From UBA11400 sp964550435 (GTDB lineage: Bacteria > Bacteroidota > Rhodothermia > Balneolales > HLUCCA01), in NCBI GenBank assembly GCA_964550435.1, contig CAZJZI010000007.1:7249-71248 (forward strand): DNA of 64,000 bases. The letters are read 5' to 3'. The translations under genes and the position numbers were made by a program. Shown here in pieces: positions 34,960-42,469 of the stretch. Position 1 is the stretch's first letter. Every line of letters begins with the position of its first letter. A model generated the notes under the pieces. The model searched no databases, was not told the DNA's origin, and saw nothing but the letters and a program-made list of their open reading frames with translations.

Positions 34960-36378
34960 TTAGGCATTTGTGGCTACTAATGCCTCATAATTTTCGAACT
35001 TATCATCTACGAACAGAACGTCTAATCCTGCGCGTTGTAGATAAGCGGCGGCAACGGCTGAACGCCCACCAGCCTGACAATGAACAATAAGTTTTTTGTC
35101 GCGTGGAACTTCATTCACTCGTACGTGCAAGCGGGTGTGTGCAATGTTCTGAGCACCTGGGATGTTACCGAGGGCAAATTCAGTTGCCTTACGAACATCA
35201 AGAACGGCATATTCAGACTCGTTGGCCAAGTCTTTGACATCTTCGAATTTGTATGCTTTCATGGATGTTACTTCGCCGCCATTTTCTGAATATAATTCAA
35301 GGTCAGCAGGAGTGATGTAACCAACAACATTGTCGAGACCAATACGAACCAGATCAATTACCGCTTCCTGAACCTGATTATGCTCAACCACCAGATACAT
35401 TTGTTCGGTTTCTTCAACATAAGAACCAACAATGGTATTAAACTGCTTGTTTAATGTGGAAAGCAAGGATCCGGGCAGATGCATTGCAGCAAAAGCTTCT
35501 TTGGTGCGTGTATCAATGATGACGCTGTCTTTCTTAGAAACCATGTTCTTGATTTCAAGCTGTGACAAATGTTTTGGGTTCGGTAGTGACCCCAGGACTT
35601 TTGGTCCAAGCTTGTTGTCTCGTTTCATTCTGGCGAAATACATCGGAGGCTCAGGTTGTCCATCTAGGATGAACTTAACAAAGTTGTCTTCACTGGATGA
35701 TGCACGAATAGACTGGTTGAAACGTAACTCATAGCCTACAGTGGACTCTGGAATTGCTCCCAGAGCTTTTCCACAAGCTGAACCCGCACCGTGACCAGGC
35801 CAGATTTGCATATACTCAGGTACTTTTTTGAAATCTTCAACGGTCTTGAACAGACGACGAGCAGATGGTTCCATGTTCCCAGTGTGACCAGCAGCAGACT
35901 CTAGAAGATCTGGACGACCAACGTCACCAACGAAAACAAAATCACCCGTTGCGATTCCCAATGGCTCGTCGGCAGCAGCACCGTCGGTTACAAAATAACT
36001 TAAGTGTTCTGGAGTGTGTCCAGGTGTATGCCATGCTTTGAAACGAATGTTGCCAATTGAGAAGGTATCACCGTCTTTCAGTAATTGATAGTCGTAATTA
36101 CTGTCATTTAACCATTCATACTTCCAGTCTTTGTCGCCTTCATCACTGGCGTATACTTTAACTCCACGTTCTGCCAATTCACGTAGTCCGGACAGATAAT
36201 CGGCGTGGATGTGTGTATCAGCCGCAGCAACGATTTTGAGATTTTCTTTAGCCGCAATTTGTATGTACGTGTCGATGTCGCGCATCGGATCAATAACCAA
36301 TGCTTCGCCATTTTTTTGACATCCAATGATGTATGAATACTGTGCCAGTTTTTCATCAAAGATTTGTTTGAAATACAT
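34960..36378 (-). CDS. Persulfide dioxygenase-like MBL protein fused to two rhodanese domains
   Basis: A 472-residue protein similar to CstB/ETHE1-rhodanese fusions. The MBL part (about 1-240) has iron ligands in DTHIHADYLSG, GHTPEHLSY, GDVGRPD and WPGHGAG, and should oxidise glutathione-like or bacillithiol persulfide to sulfite. The first rhodanese domain (about 270-360) lacks a catalytic cysteine (YLVVEHNQ). The second (about 375-470) has the active loop VHCQAGGRSAVAA. Together they would turn persulfide into thiosulfate or sulfite. Downstream of two YeeE/TsuA genes, so imported thiosulfate is a plausible feed. Confidence 0.9.
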   Translation of the reverse strand: MYFKQIFDEKLAQYSYIIGCQKNGEALVIDPMRDIDTYIQIAAKENLKIVAAADTHIHADYLSGLRELAERGVKVYASDEGDKDWKYEWLNDSNYDYQLLKDGDTFSIGNIRFKAWHTPGHTPEHLSYFVTDGAAADEPLGIATGDFVFVGDVGRPDLLESAAGHTGNMEPSARRLFKTVEDFKKVPEYMQIWPGHGAGSACGKALGAIPESTVGYELRFNQSIRASSSEDNFVKFILDGQPEPPMYFARMKRDNKLGPKVLGSLPNPKHLSQLEIKNMVSKKDSVIIDTRTKEAFAAMHLPGSLLSTLNKQFNTIVGSYVEETEQMYLVVEHNQVQEAVIDLVRIGLDNVVGYITPADLELYSENGGEVTSMKAYKFEDVKDLANESEYAVLDVRKATEFALGNIPGAQNIAHTRLHVRVNEVPRDKKLIVHCQAGGRSAVAAAYLQRAGLDVLFVDDKFENYEALVATNA

Positions 36379-36423
36379 AATGTTCTCCGTAGTTGTTTTA
36401 TTTTTAATACTCTTTTAAGTCCC

Positions 36424-36849
36424 TTAATGGGGTAGTTTGTGCATTAATTTACCGTAAACCCATGTTCCAGCAACCGCGAACACGATGGGTACGATAAAAA
36501 TGAACAGTCCTGATCCCAAAAGGGTGAACAGTGGTGCTGGACACGCACCGACCATAGCCCAGCCAAGTCCAAAAATCGATCCACCGATGATATAACGTCT
36601 CCAGGTGGTCGAATCTTTAGGTGCAATGACGATTGGGTTGCCATCAATGTCTTTTACATTAAAACGCTTGATCAGCTGTATAGAAATCATTCCTACAAAA
36701 ATGGCTGATCCAATAATTCCATACATGTGAAAGGACTCGAACAGGAACATTTCCTGAATCCGAAACCAAGATACTACTTCAGACTTCACCAGAATAATTC
36801 CGAAGAAGACACCAAAGATTAAATAACGAATAATTTCAGAGATTTTCAT
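36424..36849 (-). CDS. YeeE/YedE-like protein, DUF6691 half-transporter
   Basis: A 141-residue protein with about four membrane spans. The motif WAMVGACPAPLFTLLGSG carries the conserved cysteine of the YeeE/YedE (TsuA) family, used to relay thiosulfate through persulfide-like hydrogen bonds. It is the second of two adjacent half-length members; together they would make one full transporter. It lies 45 bases before the persulfide enzyme gene. Confidence 0.87.
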   Translation of the reverse strand: MKISEIIRYLIFGVFFGIILVKSEVVSWFRIQEMFLFESFHMYGIIGSAIFVGMISIQLIKRFNVKDIDGNPIVIAPKDSTTWRRYIIGGSIFGLGWAMVGACPAPLFTLLGSGLFIFIVPIVFAVAGTWVYGKLMHKLPH

Positions 36850-36900
36850 ATTAACAGTTGAATTAGAAGGTCTTTAAATAATTAATTTTGTTGATCTGGA

Positions 36901-37464
36901 CTACAATAAAGCTGGTAAGATGAAATAAGTCATCAATAGTCCACCAATGAAGAATCCGATCACAGCTATCAATGAACCAATCTGTAGGTTTGCAAGCCCT
37001 GAAATGGCATGTCCTGAAGTGCAACCTCCTGCGTATCGAGTACCGAATCCAATCAGGAATCCACCAACTGCCAAAATGATGATGCCCGAAGTGGTTCCAA
37101 GCATTTCCCAGTTAAAGATTTCAGATGGGACAAAACCTGTAAAATCAGTTACACCCATATTGGCAGTTAAAAATGATTTTGCTCCTTCGGTTAATACAAT
37201 GGGTTCGGGATTTGCGAAAAGATACCCGCCAATGAATCCACCTAGTACTGTACCAACAAGGAATACCATGTTCCAGGCACCATCTTTTTTCCAGTCGTAT
37301 TTAAAGAATGAAATTCCAGCCGGAAAACAAGCCGCACAAACGTGACGAAAGTTGGATGAAAATCCAAAGGCTTTGTTTCCAAAGAAAAGTAATAAAGGAA
37401 TAATGAGTCCAATCAGTGGTCCGGCAACATACCAGGGCCAGGGTTGTGTCAGTACTTCGGTCAT
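36901..37464 (-). CDS. YeeE/YedE (TsuA-like) thiosulfate transport half-protein
   Basis: A 187-residue membrane protein with about five spans. Cysteines lie in FRHVCAACFPAG and in the family motif FGTRYAGGCTSGHAISGLANLQIGSL. E. coli TsuA imports thiosulfate using such cysteines. It is the first gene of the sulfur operon. It starts 27 bases downstream of a predicted TSS and 35 bases from a Bacteroidota-type -7 element with an operator palindrome at the -33 box. Confidence 0.88.
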   Translation of the reverse strand: MTEVLTQPWPWYVAGPLIGLIIPLLLFFGNKAFGFSSNFRHVCAACFPAGISFFKYDWKKDGAWNMVFLVGTVLGGFIGGYLFANPEPIVLTEGAKSFLTANMGVTDFTGFVPSEIFNWEMLGTTSGIIILAVGGFLIGFGTRYAGGCTSGHAISGLANLQIGSLIAVIGFFIGGLLMTYFILPALL

Positions 37465-37498
37465 GATGATTTATTTGGTATTGATTAATGTTATGAAG

Positions 37499-37531
37499 CA
37501 AAGATAATGATATTTGTTACTACTTGTCAAT
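37499..37531 (-). promoter_or_regulatory. Predicted sulfur-operon promoter (Bacteroidota type)
   Basis: On the minus strand ATTG (37528-37531) and TATCTTTG (37499-37506) are 21 bases apart, matching the TTTG-N19-21-TAnnTTTG pattern. The -33 box lies within operator 1. Confidence 0.7.
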
Positions 37532-37537
37532 ACAAGT
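37522..37537. promoter_or_regulatory. Operator 1, ACTTGTCAATACAAGT
   Basis: Perfect 6-bp inverted arms with a 4-base spacer, as expected for a GntR/HutC-type dimer. It covers the -33 box of the yeeE promoter. Confidence 0.75.
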
Positions 37538-37640
37538 TTGTATTTTTTTCTAATATGCCATGAAAGAAAGCTAATAAGAACTATTTATCGGCCTATTCAA
37601 TATATTTAACCAGATATATGTTCGCTAAAATCAATATTAA

Positions 37641-37656
37641 ACTTGTAGATACAGGT
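37641..37656. promoter_or_regulatory. Operator 2, ACTTGTAGATACAGGT
   Basis: Same palindrome as operator 1 with one arm mismatch. It abuts the -33 box of the gntR promoter. Confidence 0.7.
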
Positions 37657-37688
37657 ATTGCTTGTACTGAAAAAACGTAGTATATTTG
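37657..37688 (+). promoter_or_regulatory. Predicted gntR promoter (Bacteroidota type)
   Basis: ATTG (37657-37660) and TATATTTG (37681-37688, exact TAnnTTTG) are 20 bases apart. Transcription would start near 37695, giving a leader of about 24 bases. Confidence 0.7.
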
Positions 37689-37701
37689 ATATGAACTCAA
37701 A

Positions 37702-37717
37702 CCCTGTATTGACAAGT
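37702..37717. promoter_or_regulatory. Operator 3, overlapping the gntR leader
   Basis: CCCTGTATTGACAAGT, with one arm mismatch relative to operator 1. It ends one base before the gntR ATG at 37719, suiting autorepression. Confidence 0.68.
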
Positions 37718-37718
37718 A

Positions 37719-38516
37719 ATGATACAACAAGGCAAATCACTTCACGCGCAAATATCTGACTGGATCCTTGCTCAGATTGAAAACGGAACTCTAAAACCGG
37801 ATCAAAAAATCCCTTCAGAGAATGAACTGGCGTCAAAGTTTGATGTCAGTAGGGTCACCGTCCGAAGGGCACTTCAAACACTTGAAAGCGAGTCTGTGAT
37901 ATACAGGTGTCAGGGATTAGGTTCTTTTGTAAGTGACTTCAGAAATCCACAAACGTTAATTAAACTCACAGACTTCAGTGAGGATATGAAAAAAGCTGGA
38001 TTAAAAGCCTCTTCTCATGTTATAGCGTTTGTACAAGAACCCGCTACCAAAGCTCTGGCAGAAAAACTTGAAATAAAAGAGGGTCAATTGGTTGTAAGGG
38101 TCGATCGATTGCGTCTGGGGGATAATGAACCCATAGCATACGATATCACCTGGTTACCTATGAAGTACGGACAACTATTAGAGTCCGAATCACTGAATGT
38201 AAAGACGATCTATGACATTCTTGAAGTAGATTATGAGATTCCAATTCTGCGTGGGTCTTACAGAATCAGTGCAGAAAATGCTATGGGTGAAATTGCAGGA
38301 TTCCTTAAAGTACCAAATGGAACTGCTTTAATGCTAATCAAACGTGCTTCCTATACTATAGGAGGAAAACCTGTTTATTATCAAAAACGATTCTACCGAA
38401 GTGATAAAGTTGTTTATGAAATGCTACTTGAACGTACAGATGGCGATTCACAACACCATGGTGCCCTTCCACTTAAGGAGTTTAATCCAATATTTGCATC
38501 ATCTGAAGCGATCTAG
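37719..38516 (+). CDS. GntR/HutC family transcriptional regulator
   Basis: A 265-residue regulator. The N-terminal winged helix (LHAQISDWILAQIENGTLKPDQKIPSENELASKFDVSRVTVRRAL) is typical of GntR, and the C-terminal 160 residues are a UTRA effector domain (ITWLPMKYGQLLESESL, VYYQKRFYRSDKVVYEM). UTRA domains usually bind small organic effectors. It is divergent from the sulfur operon with three similar palindromes between them, so it probably controls that operon and itself. A GntR-type controller for persulfide genes would be unusual, as CsoR- or ArsR-type sensors are the known ones. Confidence 0.88.
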   Translation: MIQQGKSLHAQISDWILAQIENGTLKPDQKIPSENELASKFDVSRVTVRRALQTLESESVIYRCQGLGSFVSDFRNPQTLIKLTDFSEDMKKAGLKASSHVIAFVQEPATKALAEKLEIKEGQLVVRVDRLRLGDNEPIAYDITWLPMKYGQLLESESLNVKTIYDILEVDYEIPILRGSYRISAENAMGEIAGFLKVPNGTALMLIKRASYTIGGKPVYYQKRFYRSDKVVYEMLLERTDGDSQHHGALPLKEFNPIFASSEAI

Positions 38517-38667
38517 TTTCTGAAAAGGTACTTCTAATTACATTTCTATCGTTAGAACCTAAGGCATTGACTACATAACAATTTCAATTTAGATTGTAAC
38601 GTTTATCGCTTCAGATACTCTATAAGAAAGTAAAAGGCTCAGTCCTTAACATTTATTAGTCGAGTTT

Positions 38668-40869
38668 ATGCCCCTGAGCCTCCAGTTTAATATTTTCTCG
38701 TTTTTCCTGATACTGGCAGCTGTAGCAGTAGCTGCAATCTCTGTATTGTTGATTCGGAAGGAAGCTAAAGCGAGCAAGATCTTTGGAATACTGCTTGCTG
38801 TAGTTGGTGTCTGGGCATTTGGGTATGGTATCGAGCTAATGCATGACACACTGCCAGAAATGCTTTTCTGGATAAAAGTAGAGTACATCGGCGTTGGGTT
38901 AATTCCAGCTTTGTGGTTTCTGTTCTGTGTTTCATATACTGGTCATGATGAATGGCTGACCCCAGGTAGGATCGCTGCAGTTTCCGCATTACCAGTTGTG
39001 ACCGTACTAATGGTCTGGACTAACGAGTTTCATTATTTGCACTACGCGTCAGTATCCGTGGATACAATAAGTGGTCCGTTTCCCTTACTCGATTTTGAGG
39101 AGGGTCCCTGGTATTGGATTCACACCCTGTATTTCTATGTTTTGTTGCTTTGGGGGACCTATTTGCTCCTACAAAACTACAGATCTGCCGACCAACTGTT
39201 TCGGAGCCAAACCCTTACTGTACTCCTTGGAGCGATGATACCATGGGCAGTAAATCTCATGTATTTACTGGGATATAAACCATTCTCTCATTTAGACCTC
39301 ACTCCATTTGTGTTTTCTTTAACTGGTACCGTGATTGCCTACGGATTACTACAATTTCGTTTGTTTGACATCATTCCGGTTGCACGTGACAGACTCGTAG
39401 AAAATTTACCAGACGGGGTAATGGTAATTGACGATGATGATAGAGTAGTTTATAGCAATAGGGCACTTTTGAATTTTATCTCGGATGGAGGTAAGGGCTT
39501 AGTTGGGCAAAAATATTCAGAGGTATTGTATCAGTTTAAATTTGATCAGGACCTGGATTCATTAAATCGCACCAGTGTGTTGAATGCCCGGTTAAAACAG
39601 GGTGCCGAAGTATTGAATTTTGAAATTGCGGTTACGCCTATTCAGGAATCACGAGGATTGAAGGCTGGTAAAATTCTGTATTTCCATAATATCACTGCGC
39701 TGAAAAACAACCAGAGGGAGCTTGAAACCGCAAGACTCAAAGCCGAGGAGAGTGATCGATTAAAGACCTCATTCCTGGCTAATATGTCTCATGAAATCCG
39801 AAATCCAATGAATGGAATCCTAGGGTTTGCGGGCTTTATGAAGGATGAATCGATCTCTACGCAAGAACGCATTCGATATGCAGAAATCATTGAAAAGAAC
39901 GCCCAACATTTGATGAATATCATTAACGATATCATCGATATTTCAAAAATTGAGTCCGGACATGACCAGGTCAAATACGAAAATATGTCCGTTTCTGAAT
40001 TGATGAACGATTTAAGTACGTTTTTTTATGAGCAAGCAACCGCCAAGGGATTATCAATTCATATAGTATCTGCAGTAGGGCGAGACAGTGATTATATCAT
40101 AACGGATCCTCAAAAAATCCGTCAGATCTTGGTAAATCTGATTAATAATGCGATAAAGTTCACTGATTCAGGCGATATTACCGTTAGAGCCAGGAAAGCT
40201 GGTAACGAACTTATTTTTAGTATCAGGGACACCGGAATTGGTATAAGTACTAAAGAAATAAGTGGTATATTTGAACGATTCAAGCAATCTTATGAGAGTA
40301 AGAACAAAACTTATGGCGGAACAGGCCTGGGTTTGTCCATCTCAAAAGCGTACGCTGAATTATTAGGAGGCAAAATAGACGTACAATCCGATCTTGGAAA
40401 AGGAAGTACCTTCATTTTGACCGTACCACACTACCCGGCCGACAGACTTGAAACGATTGAAGAAGCAGAAGAAATGAAAGACAGAAATTTTGTAGAACCC
40501 GATTGGTCCGGAAAAACAATTCTTATTGCTGAAGATGAGCCTGTTAACATGATGTACATCAAAATAGCGCTCAAGAACACAAAAGTTACCTTGATTTCTG
40601 CAGAAACCGGACTGGATGCGGTAAACCAATTTGAGGCCAATCCTAATGTTGACCTTATTTTGATGGATATTAAAATGCCTGAAATGGACGGATTTGAAGC
40701 TTCTCATCTAATTCGTAAACAGAATAGCACCGTTCCAATTATAGCCCTTTCCGGTCACGCATTGGTAGAACAAAAAAAACTGGACCAATCCGGTTTTTCT
40801 GATTTGATTTCCAAGCCAGTAAAAAAAGTCGACCTCATCAATGGTATAGATCGCTGGATTCGTGGGTAA
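38668..40869 (+). CDS. Membrane hybrid histidine kinase with 7TM N-terminus and receiver
   Basis: A 733-residue protein. Residues about 1-230 form the histidine-kinase N-terminal 7TM domain. A PAS domain follows (LPDGVMVIDDDDRVVYSNRA, about 245-345). HisKA then carries the phospho-histidine in FLANMSHEIRNPMNG (near 374), and HATPase shows NLINNAIKFT, RDTGIGIS and GGTGLGLSISKAYAELLGG. A C-terminal receiver has the acceptor aspartate in LILMDIKMPEMDG (near 665). The signal and output are unknown. It stands alone between gntR and ypdA. Confidence 0.93.
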   Translation: MPLSLQFNIFSFFLILAAVAVAAISVLLIRKEAKASKIFGILLAVVGVWAFGYGIELMHDTLPEMLFWIKVEYIGVGLIPALWFLFCVSYTGHDEWLTPGRIAAVSALPVVTVLMVWTNEFHYLHYASVSVDTISGPFPLLDFEEGPWYWIHTLYFYVLLLWGTYLLLQNYRSADQLFRSQTLTVLLGAMIPWAVNLMYLLGYKPFSHLDLTPFVFSLTGTVIAYGLLQFRLFDIIPVARDRLVENLPDGVMVIDDDDRVVYSNRALLNFISDGGKGLVGQKYSEVLYQFKFDQDLDSLNRTSVLNARLKQGAEVLNFEIAVTPIQESRGLKAGKILYFHNITALKNNQRELETARLKAEESDRLKTSFLANMSHEIRNPMNGILGFAGFMKDESISTQERIRYAEIIEKNAQHLMNIINDIIDISKIESGHDQVKYENMSVSELMNDLSTFFYEQATAKGLSIHIVSAVGRDSDYIITDPQKIRQILVNLINNAIKFTDSGDITVRARKAGNELIFSIRDTGIGISTKEISGIFERFKQSYESKNKTYGGTGLGLSISKAYAELLGGKIDVQSDLGKGSTFILTVPHYPADRLETIEEAEEMKDRNFVEPDWSGKTILIAEDEPVNMMYIKIALKNTKVTLISAETGLDAVNQFEANPNVDLILMDIKMPEMDGFEASHLIRKQNSTVPIIALSGHALVEQKKLDQSGFSDLISKPVKKVDLINGIDRWIRG

Positions 40870-40884
40870 ATTCAGATTCCCTTT

Positions 40885-41847
40885 CTAAGCAGGTACTCTT
40901 TTTTGTTCGATGGCCCTGGCTATAACTTCTCCATGATAGCGTGAGTTTTCAATGAACCACTTACTTGTGTGGAGTCCGCCACAGACAACTCCTGCCAGAT
41001 ACAACCCATTTACGTTTGATTCCATCGTGTGATCGTCATATACCGGCGTTTTGAATTCGTCATCATGAAATTGGATCCCGGCTTCTTCAAGTAATGAAAA
41101 ATCAGGTTCGTATCCTGTCATTGCCAGAACAAAATCATTTTCTATGGTGATCTCACCCGATGGAGTGTTCAACGTGACTGTCTTTTCTTCAATACGACTT
41201 ACGGTTGTTTTGAAATAGGATTTAATCTCACCTTCTTTAATGCGATTCTCTATGTCAGGCTTGACCCAATACTTGACAGACTTTTTGATTTCAGAATCCC
41301 GAATTACCATTGTCACTTCTGAACCACAGCGATAAGTTTCTAATGCAACATCCACGCCCGAATTTCCTGCACCGATTACTAAAACTTTCTGAAAAGCATA
41401 AGGATGTGGTTCGTCGTAGTAGTGCTTTACTTTCGGCAAATCTTCTCCAGGTACACCCATCAGGTGAGGATCGCTGTAGAATCCACTGGAGAGTATAACG
41501 TACTCACTTCGATATTCACCTTTGTCTGTGGTTACCAGGAAATCACCCTCTTGTCCCACGATCGATACTACTTTTTCATAGAGCTGAATGGGTAACTGGT
41601 AGTGAGACGTCACCCTCCGATAGTACTCGAGTGCTTCCCGCCGTGTAGGTTTTACATTGTGTGATATGAACGGGATATTGCCAATTTCAAGACGATCGGA
41701 AGTTGAGAAGAATGTCATATTTACCGGATAGTGGTAAATAGAATTGACCAAGGCACCTTTGTCGATTATTCGAAAAGGGATTTCCCGTTGTTTAAGTGCT
41801 ATACCACATGCAAGTCCTACAGGACCGGCACCTATAATTGTTACCAT
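40885..41847 (-). CDS. ypdA: YpdA family bacillithiol disulfide reductase
   Basis: A 320-residue FAD/NADPH oxidoreductase. FAD binding is at MVTIIGAGPVGLACGIALKQ, NADPH binding at VLVIGAGNSGVDVALE, with the C-terminal GLYLAGVVCGG. YpdA reduces oxidised bacillithiol in low-GC Gram-positives and Bacteroidota. It suggests bacillithiol is the thiol of this organism and thus the likely carrier of the persulfide handled by the sulfur operon 4 kb away. No bacillithiol-synthesis gene is in the window. Confidence 0.87.
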   Translation of the reverse strand: MVTIIGAGPVGLACGIALKQREIPFRIIDKGALVNSIYHYPVNMTFFSTSDRLEIGNIPFISHNVKPTRREALEYYRRVTSHYQLPIQLYEKVVSIVGQEGDFLVTTDKGEYRSEYVILSSGFYSDPHLMGVPGEDLPKVKHYYDEPHPYAFQKVLVIGAGNSGVDVALETYRCGSEVTMVIRDSEIKKSVKYWVKPDIENRIKEGEIKSYFKTTVSRIEEKTVTLNTPSGEITIENDFVLAMTGYEPDFSLLEEAGIQFHDDEFKTPVYDDHTMESNVNGLYLAGVVCGGLHTSKWFIENSRYHGEVIARAIEQKRVPA

Positions 41848-41939
41848 ATCGTCGAATTTTTGGCGAGATCATGTCTCGTTTCCATGATTTATGAAAGAAA
41901 TTAAGAAAAACTGTGTCCGAAACCCTGTATTTTTTGGGT

Positions 41940-42446
41940 ATGAATACTATGAAAACACAGATCAATGGACAAACGTTTATCCTGAGGCCTGCCAAAGAGG
42001 CCGATATTCGGTTGATGTCAGATATTATCAACACTGTATTTGATGAGTACGGATGGACCTTCGTAGAAACAGATGAGCTTCCGGACTTTGTGTTTTACGA
42101 ATCTCACTACTCCAATCCAGAGCGCGCCTTACTCTTTGCGTTGACTGATGAAAAAGATAATGTAATCGGGAGTATTGCTGTGAAAAGCGGGGGCCGGGGG
42201 CCCTATTTGAGTAGGGTTTATCTGATGGCAGAGTATCGTGGCTTCGGACTCGGTAAATGGATGACCAGCCAGGTAATGGAGTTGGTTAAGAAGCGCGGAT
42301 TCGACTCGATTCATTTATGGACCGACACTCGGTTTGTTGATGCACACCGCATGTACGAGCGCCTCGGGTTTCGCATGACCGGAGAGATTCGTTCGCTACA
42401 CGATGTGAATCGGAGTTTCGAGTTTAGGATGGAGTCTGAGTTGTGA
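41940..42446 (+). CDS. GNAT family N-acetyltransferase
   Basis: A 168-residue GNAT fold with the acetyl-CoA-binding loop YRGFGLGKWMTSQVMELVKKRGF and the C-terminal AHRMYERLGFRMTGEI. The acceptor is unknown. ATG 41940 is chosen over a GTG at 41913. The stop is followed at once by a mini-hairpin GGGC-GTAA-GCCC (42447-42458). Confidence 0.83.
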   Translation: MNTMKTQINGQTFILRPAKEADIRLMSDIINTVFDEYGWTFVETDELPDFVFYESHYSNPERALLFALTDEKDNVIGSIAVKSGGRGPYLSRVYLMAEYRGFGLGKWMTSQVMELVKKRGFDSIHLWTDTRFVDAHRMYERLGFRMTGEIRSLHDVNRSFEFRMESEL

Positions 42447-42458
42447 GGGCGTAAGCCC
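42447..42458. repeat. Mini-hairpin GGGC-GTAA-GCCC
   Basis: Starts right after the acetyltransferase stop and matches the GC-N4-GC pattern seen in other intergenic regions. Confidence 0.6.
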
Positions 42459-42469
42459 GGGAGTATGAC

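Noticed and set aside
38501..38616. 11-bp perfect inverted repeat ATCTGAAGCGA / TCGCTTCAGAT around the gntR stop
   Set aside because: It has a 94-base spacer, no T tract and no second copy; a few such matches are expected by chance in 64 kb.
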